Of a DNA stretch of 64,000 nucleotides, positions 24,666 through 33,902 are shown piece by piece. The translations under genes and the position numbers were made by a program. The DNA comes from Flavobacterium sp. AG291. Lineage in GTDB: Bacteria; Bacteroidota; Bacteroidia; Flavobacteriales; Flavobacteriaceae. Position 1 is the first letter of the stretch. Each line of letters opens with the position of its first letter. The notes under the pieces were generated by a model. That model saw nothing but the letters and a program-made list of their open reading frames with translations. It ran no database searches and had not been told where the DNA came from. The DNA is taken from assembly GCF_003350375.1 (NCBI RefSeq), contig NZ_QQAR01000018.1, positions 1 to 64,000 of the forward strand. The letters run 5' to 3'.

Positions 24666-27600
24666 TTACTGAACTATGATCGCTTTCTGATCTATTAGTT
24701 CGCCGTCTTCTTTCATGACAACAATATATTGTCCTGCAGCGTAACGGCCTAAATTAATATTCCATACACCATTTTGGGTTTCAGGAGTGTATTTCTCAAG
24801 AAGTACACCCATCAGGCTGTAAATTTCAAGAGATCTTACCTGTGCTTTTTCGTTAGCAAAAGTATAGCTTAGTCCTGTTGCATCCCTTGTAGGGTTAGGA
24901 GATACTGTAAGTCTGTTCTCAAGGATTGTTTCGTCAGATACTTCACGAGATTTCATCCTACAGCCAGGGAAATCGAATTTCTGCGTTGTTTTACACAGAT
25001 CGCCTTTTTCATTAACTGCTGAAAGAGTAATTTCAAGCGAACCTCCTATGAACCAACCAGGAATGAACTGTACTGTAAATCCTGCTCCTCCCGGTGGTAC
25101 TGAAACTGCACCCGGAACAAATGTTCCGCTTCCGGCAGGGCCACTCAGGTTCACTGTTATAGGTGTTCCGTAAGGGTTGTCGATATAGATATCTATAACA
25201 TAGAAGCAGAATTCTTTGTATTCAGCTTTGATAGATTTGATGTCATACCTTACATCACATTTACAGTGGTTCATGGTTACGTTCATCTCGTCTGTCGTTT
25301 TCTTACATGTACCATTGTCAAGAGACATCTGGTATGTGCCTGATTGCGAAACAGTGTAGTTAGGAACAGAGCCACTTCCGGCAACATCAACACTGTAGTC
25401 TCTTATCCATTCCCATCCAGCAAATATAGCTCCCGGTGCAGGGCCAAGGATTTCAAACGGACTGTTTTCTTCTTTTTCGCTACAGAATTCGTAACAGCCT
25501 GTAGGGAATATCCAGAAGTAAACTTCAGGATCTTTAGGTACGTCAAACTGATATGTTGCAGTACATCCTCCAGGGTTTGTAAATGTAAGCAGGTAAGGAC
25601 CTCCTTCTGTTACCACAACACTTTGTCCGCTCATACCATTGCTCCAGTTGTAAGTACCAGCTCCTGAGGCAACACCGTCAAGCTGTACCTGGTAAGGATT
25701 GCAGCTGATGATATGCCAGTTAGCATATATACCTGTTGGAGCAGCATAGGTTGTAACCTGGTAGTTAGCAGAACCAACACAGTAACCTGAACTACCGTCA
25801 GAAACTCTTACTTCAACAGTAAAGGTTGCTGTAGCAGGGCTTGTTATGTATGAAGTGTAGTTAAGGATTGGCGATGAGCTCCATGTTGTAAGTGCAGTGC
25901 CGTTTCTTAACCATCTGTACTGAAGAGTTCCTGCTCCGGCATAACCAGATAGCTGGAATGATTCTCCTGCACAAACTGAATCTGGGCCTGTAATAATAGG
26001 ATCCGGACTCATGATGTATGCTGCATTAGTACCCTGAAGCTGCTTCGTACAACCATTAGTGTTATTAAGCATTACCCAGTAGTTTCCAGAAGTTGGTGGA
26101 GAATATGTTGGTATTGTCGTTGTTGCCATAACAACATTTTCTTTCATCCATGTATACGAAGAAACCGGAGTTCCTGTATTGTTAAATGTAATTGTTATTG
26201 GACTTCCCTCACAATTAGGAGAGTCTGATGACAATGTACCGGCTAGTCCGTTAGGAGCTACGGTAACAGTATGGGTATCAGTTAATGTACAAAGTCCTAA
26301 AACTGAAACCGAAACTGATACTGTATAAGTACCCGGTGTTGAATATACCTTGTATGGTGATGGCATACCGCTGAAAGTTCCGTCGCCAAAGTTCCAACTG
26401 TAAGATATGCCCGATGCAGCGGCAATATTAGTAGTAAAGTTAAATGCTGAGTCGCTACATGCACTTGTTGGTCCTGAAATAACAACAGGAGCAATTACAG
26501 GAAGTGACTTAGGTGTGAAGGCAGAACATGTTTGGAATCCTGCTCTTGATAACTCTATACCAAAGTTATAGTTGCCACCCGGTATTGTAACAGTGTACTG
26601 TGTTGCACTGGCAGGTACAGAGTATGGCGTTCCGTTTACATAGAACGTTTTGCCTGTTGCCGGTGTAGGAGGATAGTACTGAGACTGGTCGTATAGCGTA
26701 ACATCATACATTCCCGGTGTTGAACTACATTGTACCTGATACAGTACTTTAGGAATAAATGGTATGATCATGCTTTTGTAAGTAGGTATTACACATGTAC
26801 CTCCACCAACAGCATTGTATGTTGAGTAGTAAATAATAGTGTGGTTACCTGCTTTTAGATAATCAATATTCGCCGTTGTAGAAGTTGAACTTAACAAGTT
26901 AGCTTCTGGCCCTACTGACCATGAAGTTGCCAGCGGTGCCGGGCTTGCACTTGCAGTTGCCGATACCTGAGTACATGAAGTTTGTGTAGCATTTACAGTT
27001 ATTGATGGTGTAGGTGATACAGTACAGTTAGCACATCCGTTAAGGACTTTTACTGTATTGGTATAAGATCCACATCCATTACTGTTAGCAACATACACTG
27101 TATATACACCAAAAGCTGATACCGTATAGCTGCTTGATGTTTGTCCGGACTGTGCTACACCGTCTTTATACCACTGGAAAGTTGTTGTACCAAAGCTTCC
27201 GTAATTTACAGTAGCTGTAAGTGTAAATGGTGTTACTGTGTTACAGAATATTACATCCGGAGCCGGAGAAATAAAAGCTACCGGTGTAGGCATAACTGTA
27301 ATGGTTCTTGTAACAATAATAGGTGTGGAACATCCATTTGCACCTGTAACAGTTGCAGTAATAGTGTAATTAGTGTTTGAAGTCTGCAGTGGGAAATAAT
27401 GTGTTTGCGGAGCGCCGTTATAAGGGAAAACGTCATCCGGAGTACCGTCGCCGTAGTTAAGGCTTATAGTTCCTGATGTTAATCCTGGAGTTGAAGAAAT
27501 TGTAGGTATTAACGGGCTGTTGGCACATATGCTGTTCGGTGCAGTTAGAGTTATTGTAGGCAGGCTGATAAATCCTACGTTTAGCGATGCAGTATAATAC

Positions 27601-29540
27601 GTGTCGCATTTTCTAACCCTTACTTTGATTTGTGTACCGGCTGAAGGACTTTGATTCCATTGAATCATTGCCGAAGCGGTATTTTGTCCTGAAATCACAC
27701 TTCCAGAAGAAGCAGGTGATATTGACCATTCATAAGTGTCTCCTTCTAAATAGCTTGCGTTATAAGGGCCAGATATTGAGTTTGGACAAATGTTTGAAAC
27801 CTGTGATCCTGAAATGGTAAGAGGAGTAGCAGTGTGAGGTACTACCGTTTTGCTCACAGTACCGGATGGACAATGAGGATCAGTTGCGTTTTCTCTTCTT
27901 ACAGAAACAGTATAGCTGCTAAAACCAGGGTTGAAAGTAACGGTTACTGCATTACCATAGTTAGATCCGCTAAAAGTACCATTAGTAACCGACCATACAA
28001 GAACAGTACCCGGCTCAGTGTTAACCATGCTGTATTCTACCGGAGTAGAAGGGCATATTTTTGCAGGTCCTACAATAGCTGCCGCATTTGGAGTTACAGG
28101 TATTTTGTCTACTCGTATGATAAACGGTTGATCAGGAGGACAGAAGTTAGTTCCTGTTACGTCAAGGCTGTAGTTTCCAACCATGGTAAATACATGGCTA
28201 AAGCTATTTCCTGTTCCGCTTACCGTTGTGTTGTTAGGACGTTTTAGAGTCCATGTACCGCTAAATCCTGCGTTTAAGGTATAAGTATTGTTACTATTTT
28301 GGCATACTGCCTGAGGTCCTGTAATAACACCCATTGGTCTTACATAGATGTTATATTCTGCTGTTCCACCGCAGCCTAACATTGTGTTAGTATAAGTGCA
28401 TCTCAGGGTAATGTTTCCAGTGCTGCCTGTTGTTAAGATCACTTCATTACGTTGGTCGGTGTCCATAACCCAGGCTCCTGTACCATTATTATCTACTGAC
28501 CAAACAAAGTCTGTTGTAGGCCATTGAGGTAATTTATACCTGTACTGACTGCCTTCACATACCACAGCGTCGCCCACAATTGTGCCTACACTTTTTACAA
28601 CAGGAACTTTTATTGTTACTGATGAACATGGTGAATTACAGGCGCTGGCATCAAACATTACATAACCAAAACCGCTATCGTCAACATTATCCCAAACAAC
28701 ATCTATAGATTGTCCATAAGGCATTGGGCTTAATATTGTTCCGCCAAATACTTTCCAGTCAAACTGGCTACAATCTTTTGCTACACTATCCGGGATGCTG
28801 TAGGTGTCTGTTGCATTTTCGCAAACCACAGAATTACAGCTTATTTCGAATGCTTTAACGTCATGTACGTGAATTATTTTTGTAATAGTTGCTGTACAGT
28901 TACAAGAGTTGGTAATCGTTAAAGTTACTTTGTAATCCCCACCCTGATTATAGGTGTGTGAGGGTTCAAAAGCTGAAGAGTATGTGTTATCCCCAAAGTC
29001 CCAATAATATGAAACTATTTCTGATCCGCCTCCGTCATTTGAAAGATTTGTAAAATAAATTTCTTCAAGTGCACAGGCATAATAATCGTAGTCTTGTTCG
29101 CTATATGGGAATACAGTGAACTGTGCATAAGGCCCTTCAATAATTTCAATACAGACTTGCTCTGTTTTTGGACCGTTAGGTGTGGTAATGGTTGCTGAAA
29201 CCGATCCCGATCCTGCATTACCCCAGGCAACTACACATGAAGTGTTGTTTGATCCCTGAATTGTACCTCCCGGTGCCGACCATGCTACTGGCCAGGAAGG
29301 GTTAGATCCTGTAAGGGTGTAAACTACAGTGCTTAGTTCGCACACTTTTACACAACCGCCAGTGCCAATGTCTTCCTGAAAACCTTTACGGTCATCTGGT
29401 TTGTAGGTTTGACATCCCGATTCGCTGTTCCAGGTGAGACTAATGTTTTGTGCCTGGAGGGGAATGGTAAATAAAAGAAATAGAAAACATGCTAGAATTG
29501 GCAATTGCCGAATTCTACTACGCGAAAGGTAATTTTTCAT
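24666..29540 (-). CDS. Giant T9SS-secreted PKD-repeat cell-surface protein
   Basis: 1624 aa. A signal peptide (about 1-31, ending IPLQAQ) is followed by many Ig/PKD-like modules. Clear PKD domains have the motif YYWDFGDNTYSS...SHTYNQGGDYKVTL (about 185-225) and YSWNFGDGTFSG (about 1100). Cys-rich linkers with motifs such as ITGPQAVCQNSNNTYTL and IVGDAVVCEGSQYRY recur. The C-terminal 80 residues (LTVSPNPTRD...GQYIVVMKEDGELIDQKAIIVQ) form a type-A T9SS sorting domain, so it is exported through the type IX system. Likely an adhesin, gliding or polysaccharide-binding surface protein; no enzyme domain seen. Transcribed alone. Confidence 0.9.
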   Translation of the reverse strand: MKNYLSRSRIRQLPILACFLFLLFTIPLQAQNISLTWNSESGCQTYKPDDRKGFQEDIGTGGCVKVCELSTVVYTLTGSNPSWPVAWSAPGGTIQGSNNTSCVVAWGNAGSGSVSATITTPNGPKTEQVCIEIIEGPYAQFTVFPYSEQDYDYYACALEEIYFTNLSNDGGGSEIVSYYWDFGDNTYSSAFEPSHTYNQGGDYKVTLTITNSCNCTATITKIIHVHDVKAFEISCNSVVCENATDTYSIPDSVAKDCSQFDWKVFGGTILSPMPYGQSIDVVWDNVDDSGFGYVMFDASACNSPCSSVTIKVPVVKSVGTIVGDAVVCEGSQYRYKLPQWPTTDFVWSVDNNGTGAWVMDTDQRNEVILTTGSTGNITLRCTYTNTMLGCGGTAEYNIYVRPMGVITGPQAVCQNSNNTYTLNAGFSGTWTLKRPNNTTVSGTGNSFSHVFTMVGNYSLDVTGTNFCPPDQPFIIRVDKIPVTPNAAAIVGPAKICPSTPVEYSMVNTEPGTVLVWSVTNGTFSGSNYGNAVTVTFNPGFSSYTVSVRRENATDPHCPSGTVSKTVVPHTATPLTISGSQVSNICPNSISGPYNASYLEGDTYEWSISPASSGSVISGQNTASAMIQWNQSPSAGTQIKVRVRKCDTYYTASLNVGFISLPTITLTAPNSICANSPLIPTISSTPGLTSGTISLNYGDGTPDDVFPYNGAPQTHYFPLQTSNTNYTITATVTGANGCSTPIIVTRTITVMPTPVAFISPAPDVIFCNTVTPFTLTATVNYGSFGTTTFQWYKDGVAQSGQTSSSYTVSAFGVYTVYVANSNGCGSYTNTVKVLNGCANCTVSPTPSITVNATQTSCTQVSATASASPAPLATSWSVGPEANLLSSTSTTANIDYLKAGNHTIIYYSTYNAVGGGTCVIPTYKSMIIPFIPKVLYQVQCSSTPGMYDVTLYDQSQYYPPTPATGKTFYVNGTPYSVPASATQYTVTIPGGNYNFGIELSRAGFQTCSAFTPKSLPVIAPVVISGPTSACSDSAFNFTTNIAAASGISYSWNFGDGTFSGMPSPYKVYSTPGTYTVSVSVSVLGLCTLTDTHTVTVAPNGLAGTLSSDSPNCEGSPITITFNNTGTPVSSYTWMKENVVMATTTIPTYSPPTSGNYWVMLNNTNGCTKQLQGTNAAYIMSPDPIITGPDSVCAGESFQLSGYAGAGTLQYRWLRNGTALTTWSSSPILNYTSYITSPATATFTVEVRVSDGSSGYCVGSANYQVTTYAAPTGIYANWHIISCNPYQVQLDGVASGAGTYNWSNGMSGQSVVVTEGGPYLLTFTNPGGCTATYQFDVPKDPEVYFWIFPTGCYEFCSEKEENSPFEILGPAPGAIFAGWEWIRDYSVDVAGSGSVPNYTVSQSGTYQMSLDNGTCKKTTDEMNVTMNHCKCDVRYDIKSIKAEYKEFCFYVIDIYIDNPYGTPITVNLSGPAGSGTFVPGAVSVPPGGAGFTVQFIPGWFIGGSLEITLSAVNEKGDLCKTTQKFDFPGCRMKSREVSDETILENRLTVSPNPTRDATGLSYTFANEKAQVRSLEIYSLMGVLLEKYTPETQNGVWNINLGRYAAGQYIVVMKEDGELIDQKAIIVQ

Positions 29541-29872
29541 TGATAGTAGGTTTTTTTAGTTGTTAAACAGTGTTAAAGCTAACTAAATGTTTGCCTATAA
29601 AATGTTAAAAAAATGATAATATTAACGTTTGAAAATGCTTATTGTTCGGAATCGGTTAATTTTAAAGGTGTTTTCAATGTTTAACATTTTAACAAAAAAA
29701 TGTTATTTATTTAACAATGTAGTTGAATTCTGAATCTTTTTAAAACATTTCGTTTTTAAAATTAATAGGTTCTTAATTGTTTTATAATGTTAATGTTTTG
29801 CAGTTGTTTAGCATTTTACTGAGTAAATATTTTTAATTTTAAGACAAGTTTTTTGGTTTTATAAGTAAAAAA
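29541..29872. other. 332-bp divergent promoter region with TGTTAA repeats
   Basis: No gene. Very AT-rich. Seven TGTTAA/TTAACA hexamers begin at 29561, 29571, 29603, 29681, 29689, 29711 and 29788. No good TAnnTTTG is seen for either flanking gene. Confidence 0.55.
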
Positions 29873-32347
29873 ATGATTAAAAATTACCCATTTAACATCA
29901 TTAAAAATAAATTTCCACTTTGGATAAAGCGAGTATTGCTTTTTCTAACGGGAGTTTTTTTGCTGGTTATAATGCTCTATGTAGTGCTGGGTGTATATGT
30001 AAATAACAATAAAACCGAACTTCAGGCCCGACTTCTTAAGGAGCTGAATGGGGGAATTTCCGGAACACTTAAGGTGAAAAGCATGGATCCTACTTTTTTT
30101 ACCGGATTTCCTCATGTCTCATTAAAATTAAAACAGGTAATTCTTCGTGATAGTCTTTATGCGGTACATCAAAGGACATTTCTTAAGGCGGGAGAGCTGG
30201 ATGTAAAGGTTAATCTTATGGCGTTGTTGCGAGGTGCTATAGATATCCGGAAGATGAGTATCCGTAATGCAGCGATTGACTTGTATACTGATGCTTCGGG
30301 CTATAGTAATAGTGCTGTGTTTAAGAAGAAAAAAAATGCCGATTCAAAAGATAAATCTGAAGGGAGTTTTCCTGAACTGCGCAGCCTTATTCTTGATAAT
30401 GTTACCTTAGGTATTGAGGATGTCAAAAATGGTAAAAGCTATAGCTTTACTGTACATGAACTTGATGCCGAAATTGGTTATACTTTTTCCGGTTGGGAAG
30501 CTGAAGCTAATCTCGATGCCCGTGCCCATAGTATGGCATTTAATACAGTGCATGGGAGTTTTATAAAAGAGAAAACCTTAGAAGGCAAGTTTGACCTGAT
30601 ATATGATGAGGATGAGGGTTTTATAACTGCACTTCCTAACACGTTGGAAATAGGGGGTGATGCTTTTGTGATAGGAGCTAAAATAAGGGTGGGCAGTGAA
30701 AAGGCTGATTTTACTTTTACTATCAGTAATGAAAGTATACTTTGGAGCAGAGCATCTCATTTACTGTCTCCTAACATATCAAGTAAGCTGGATATGTTTG
30801 CAATCGATGAGCCTATTGCTGTAACATGTGATCTTATAGGAGACTTTAATGCTGAGGGAGATCCCTCAATACTTGTAAAAGCAGAAGTAAGAGATAATGT
30901 ATTGCATACTCCCGGAGGGAATGTAACTGATTGTAATTTTAGCGGTGTATTTACCAATCATCATGTAAAAGAAAAAGGGCTTAGTGATGCCAATTCGGCT
31001 ATAAAGCTTTATAATTTTAAGGGTTATTACAACGGATTGCCTGTAAATATGAAGAAGACATTCATCCTTAATCTTGAAAAACCTATTGCTGTTGGTGATT
31101 TTTCCTCGCAGTTCGAAATGACGAAGCTCAAAGGGGTTGTAGATGAAGATTTACTGGCTTTTGCATCGGGTACTGCTGAAATGAATGTTGATTTTAAGGC
31201 CGATATCGTGAATTTTATGATAGCGCGTCCCTACATAAAAGGTAAGATAAATGTGAAAGATGCAGATATTACCTACGTGCCCCGAAAGATGAAATTTAAA
31301 GATGTTTCAGTGCTGCTCGATTTCACCAGTGAAGATCTTACTATAAGTACCATTTCGCTTACAACAGCAAAAAGCACCATAAATATGGATGGGTATATTA
31401 AAAACTTTATGAATTTGTATTATACCGATCCGCAAAAGATAATCCTTCATTGGAATGTGAAAAGCCCCAGCCTGAACGTGGCTGAATTTATGCACTTTTT
31501 AGGGAGCAGGGGTAAGGCTAAAGCTGCTATCCGGAAGACTGATAAAGGTAATTTTACGAAAGAGATGAACGAGTTTTTTGAGAAAACAAATGTAGATATT
31601 CACCTGAATGTAGATAAATTGTATTACAATAAGTTTTTGGCAACTGCTGTAAAAGCGAATGTGTTTTTAACGGATAACGGTATCTTGCTAAAAGATTCAG
31701 GACTTAATCATGCGGGAGGTACATTAAGGCTAAGCGGTAGTATGGTACAACAGGGCAATCGTAATAAATATAAGGTTCAGGCGAATGTGAATAATGTTGA
31801 TGTGAACATGTTTTTTCATGCCTTCAATAATTTTGGATTGGAAACGCTTAAGGCAGATAATCTGAGAGGTAGATTTTCTTCTGATGTAAATATCAGCGGG
31901 AGCGTTACCAATGCCGGAGAACTGGTGCCCAAAACAATATTCGGAACGGTTTCTTTTGGGTTAAAAAATGGTAAGCTGCTTAATTTTGATCCCGTACGGA
32001 AAGTAGGCAAGTTTGCCTTTCCGCTACGTGACATGAATACAATTGAATTCGCAAACCTGAAGGGTAGTTTTGATGTTGCCGGAGAGAAGATAACCATTAA
32101 GCCTATGCAAATTAATTCAAGTGTGCTTAATATGGATGTGCAGGGAGTTTATTCTTTGGGTAAAGGTACTGAGTTGTATGTTGATGTTCCTTTGCGAAAT
32201 CCTAAAAATGATGAAGGTATTACCGATAAAAAAGAATTGGCCAAACGACGCAACCGTGGTATTGTAGTGCATCTTAAAGCGGAAGATGGTGATGATGGCA
32301 AAGTAGGGATTAAACTTGTTGGGAAAAATGCCGATGGTAAAAAGTAA
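29873..32347 (+). CDS. AsmA-family inner-membrane / periplasmic protein
   Basis: 824 aa. A single N-terminal membrane anchor (about 18-43) is followed by a long periplasmic beta-rich region. The start carries the AsmA-type NNNKTELQARLLKELNGGIS and later LKVKSMDPTFFTGFPHVSL. The C-terminal part (about 640-790), with GTVSFGLKNGKLLNFDPVRK and LKGSFDVAGEKITI, resembles the AsmA C-terminal domain. AsmA-like proteins are proposed bridges for phospholipid transport to the outer membrane. Transcribed alone and ending in a clear hairpin. Confidence 0.85.
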   Translation: MIKNYPFNIIKNKFPLWIKRVLLFLTGVFLLVIMLYVVLGVYVNNNKTELQARLLKELNGGISGTLKVKSMDPTFFTGFPHVSLKLKQVILRDSLYAVHQRTFLKAGELDVKVNLMALLRGAIDIRKMSIRNAAIDLYTDASGYSNSAVFKKKKNADSKDKSEGSFPELRSLILDNVTLGIEDVKNGKSYSFTVHELDAEIGYTFSGWEAEANLDARAHSMAFNTVHGSFIKEKTLEGKFDLIYDEDEGFITALPNTLEIGGDAFVIGAKIRVGSEKADFTFTISNESILWSRASHLLSPNISSKLDMFAIDEPIAVTCDLIGDFNAEGDPSILVKAEVRDNVLHTPGGNVTDCNFSGVFTNHHVKEKGLSDANSAIKLYNFKGYYNGLPVNMKKTFILNLEKPIAVGDFSSQFEMTKLKGVVDEDLLAFASGTAEMNVDFKADIVNFMIARPYIKGKINVKDADITYVPRKMKFKDVSVLLDFTSEDLTISTISLTTAKSTINMDGYIKNFMNLYYTDPQKIILHWNVKSPSLNVAEFMHFLGSRGKAKAAIRKTDKGNFTKEMNEFFEKTNVDIHLNVDKLYYNKFLATAVKANVFLTDNGILLKDSGLNHAGGTLRLSGSMVQQGNRNKYKVQANVNNVDVNMFFHAFNNFGLETLKADNLRGRFSSDVNISGSVTNAGELVPKTIFGTVSFGLKNGKLLNFDPVRKVGKFAFPLRDMNTIEFANLKGSFDVAGEKITIKPMQINSSVLNMDVQGVYSLGKGTELYVDVPLRNPKNDEGITDKKELAKRRNRGIVVHLKAEDGDDGKVGIKLVGKNADGKK

Positions 32348-32376
32348 ATGCCTGCTGGTGGCAGGCATTGTGTGTT
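32347..32376 (+). terminator. Terminator of the AsmA-like gene
   Basis: AATGCCTGC-TGGTG-GCAGGCATT, then TGTGTGTTTTTAT. Confidence 0.7.
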
Positions 32377-32377
32377 T

Positions 32378-32959
32378 TTATCCGTGTATCGTTTCCGATT
32401 TTCCGTAGCTCTGTATTAGTTCGCCTTCAAATTCCAGCCATTCGGCCCAGCGTTTTTCTACGTCAACATCTTCAGCATATTTTCGGGCGAAGCCCAAAAA
32501 CGTAGTGTAGTGTGTTGCTTCCGACACCATCAGGTCATAATAGAATTTTGCCAGCTCTTTGTCGGCGATGTTTTGTGAAAGCACTTTAAAGCGCTCACAG
32601 CTTCTCGCTTCGATCATGGCTGCAAACAAAAGGCGGTCAATAAAGGATGTGTTTCGGCTCGCATTTTTCTTCATGAATTTTGCAAGCTGATTTACATAGT
32701 CGTCACGCTTTTCTCTCCCCAAAGTATAGCCACGTTGTTTGATTATATCAATAACCTGATTGAAATGATCCATCTCTTCCATAGCAATTTCCGCCATTTT
32801 TTGAATCAGTTCGATATGTTCAGGGTTATTGGTAATGATGTATAATGCATTAGCTGCCGCTTTTTGTTCGCACCAGGCATGATCAGTAAGGATGTCTTCC
32901 AGGTTCGATTCGGCTATATTCGCCCAACGGGGGTCGGTCAAAAGTTTAAGTCCAAGCAT
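32378..32959 (-). CDS. miaE: tRNA-(ms2io6A37) hydroxylase MiaE
   Basis: 193 aa, ferritin-like non-haem di-iron monooxygenase. The iron ligands fit the family: Glu31 (WCEQKAAANA), Glu62 and His65 (EEMDHF), Glu117 (MIEARSCERF), Glu147 and His150 (SEATHYTTF). It hydroxylates the isopentenyl group on A37 of tRNAs reading U-starting codons. Its -7 element (TATTTTTG, 32977-32984) is 17 bp upstream. The partner genes miaA/miaB are not in the window. Confidence 0.95.
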   Translation of the reverse strand: MLGLKLLTDPRWANIAESNLEDILTDHAWCEQKAAANALYIITNNPEHIELIQKMAEIAMEEMDHFNQVIDIIKQRGYTLGREKRDDYVNQLAKFMKKNASRNTSFIDRLLFAAMIEARSCERFKVLSQNIADKELAKFYYDLMVSEATHYTTFLGFARKYAEDVDVEKRWAEWLEFEGELIQSYGKSETIHG

Positions 32960-32976
32960 GATATTGATTTGAAATG

Positions 32977-32984
32977 CAAAAATA
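32977..32984 (-). promoter_or_regulatory. miaE -7 element
   Basis: TATTTTTG on the minus strand, 17 bp before the ATG. Confidence 0.45.
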
Positions 32985-33038
32985 GCAAATTAGATATTTG
33001 GATTGTTAGATTATTCGATCCTTCAAAAAATCCAAGAA

Positions 33039-33806
33039 TCAATTCTTCTCATTCAGGTACTTCCAATACCTCTTTGGCACATGCTGAATGTGCAGTTTCA
33101 TGTTCTTTCGGGCAGGGATGTTGGTGCTGTTAAAGTAGTCTTTCCATAATATAGAAGCCAGTTCTTCTTTCTCATCGGTTAGTTCAGCCGGGAGTGCTAC
33201 TTTCTTGGTGTCAATTTCTGAAACAAATTCATAAGTTATCTCCTGAACCGTATGCAGGTCGTAAAACAAACCGTATTTGCGTTTAATATCATATATTATC
33301 CATTGTTGGTCGGCATAGCGGTTCCTGAAAAAAGAAGCAATGAGAGGGAGTACATTAAAATCAGGTTCTACGGGACAATAGTAAATGCCATCGGCAGTTT
33401 TCTGGAAACGGATAAAAGCCTTCATGCGGTGTTTTTCACGGTTTACTTTTTTATCCATTTTTGAAACTGCCATCACAGAAGGATTGCCAAAGTTGGCTTC
33501 GGCACCTTCTGGATTGTCAAAGATATAACGGGCAAAATCAAACAGGTCCTGAAAAGTTTGGGAGTCTTCCGATAAATATGCTTTGTAAAAGCGGGTGCGC
33601 CATTCGGGCGAAAGCTTTTTCTTCAGGCCTTCCCATACGCGTTTGGCTTTGGCTTCATCATTAATTATTTCCAAAGCTTCATCCAGCATTGAGGGCTGGT
33701 AATATTTATCCCATACCAACTGAACGGCTTTTTCTTTCCGGTCGTAAGACTCGAAAATTGCGGTAAGAAGCCCTTCAAAAGAGCCGTCGAAGGTGTAGGT
33801 TATCAT
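33039..33806 (-). CDS. TIGR03915-type putative DNA repair protein
   Basis: 255 aa, starting MITYTFDGSFEGLLTAIFESY, the usual start of this family. The C-terminal part (about 165-250), with RNRYADQQWIIYDIKRKYGL and WKDYFNSTNIPARKNMKLHIQ, is a DUF4130-like domain. Across many bacteria it stands next to a radical SAM protein of the TIGR03916 type, as here. The pair is predicted to repair or modify DNA; the exact chemistry is not established. A hairpin-forming repeat separates it from the partner, which is upstream on the same strand. Confidence 0.85.
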   Translation of the reverse strand: MITYTFDGSFEGLLTAIFESYDRKEKAVQLVWDKYYQPSMLDEALEIINDEAKAKRVWEGLKKKLSPEWRTRFYKAYLSEDSQTFQDLFDFARYIFDNPEGAEANFGNPSVMAVSKMDKKVNREKHRMKAFIRFQKTADGIYYCPVEPDFNVLPLIASFFRNRYADQQWIIYDIKRKYGLFYDLHTVQEITYEFVSEIDTKKVALPAELTDEKEELASILWKDYFNSTNIPARKNMKLHIQHVPKRYWKYLNEKN

Positions 33807-33819
33807 CTTGTTTTTATTT

Positions 33820-33890
33820 CCTGCAAGGTCTCTAAGGCCTTGTAGGTATTATTTTGATTAAACCTACAAGGTTTTCAAAACCTTGCAGGT
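33820..33890. repeat. Long imperfect inverted repeat between repair genes
   Basis: CCTGCAAGGT and CCTTGTAGGT (left) mirror ACCTACAAGG and ACCTTGCAGG (right) around a short loop. In RNA this would form a large stem-loop inside the presumed two-gene transcript. Confidence 0.65.
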
Positions 33891-33902
33891 TGTATGCCGG
33901 GT

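Noticed and set aside
24666..29540. Internal repeats of the giant protein as a tandem DNA repeat or CRISPR
   Set aside because: Periodicity is at protein-module level only; the DNA units are not near-identical and there are no spacers.
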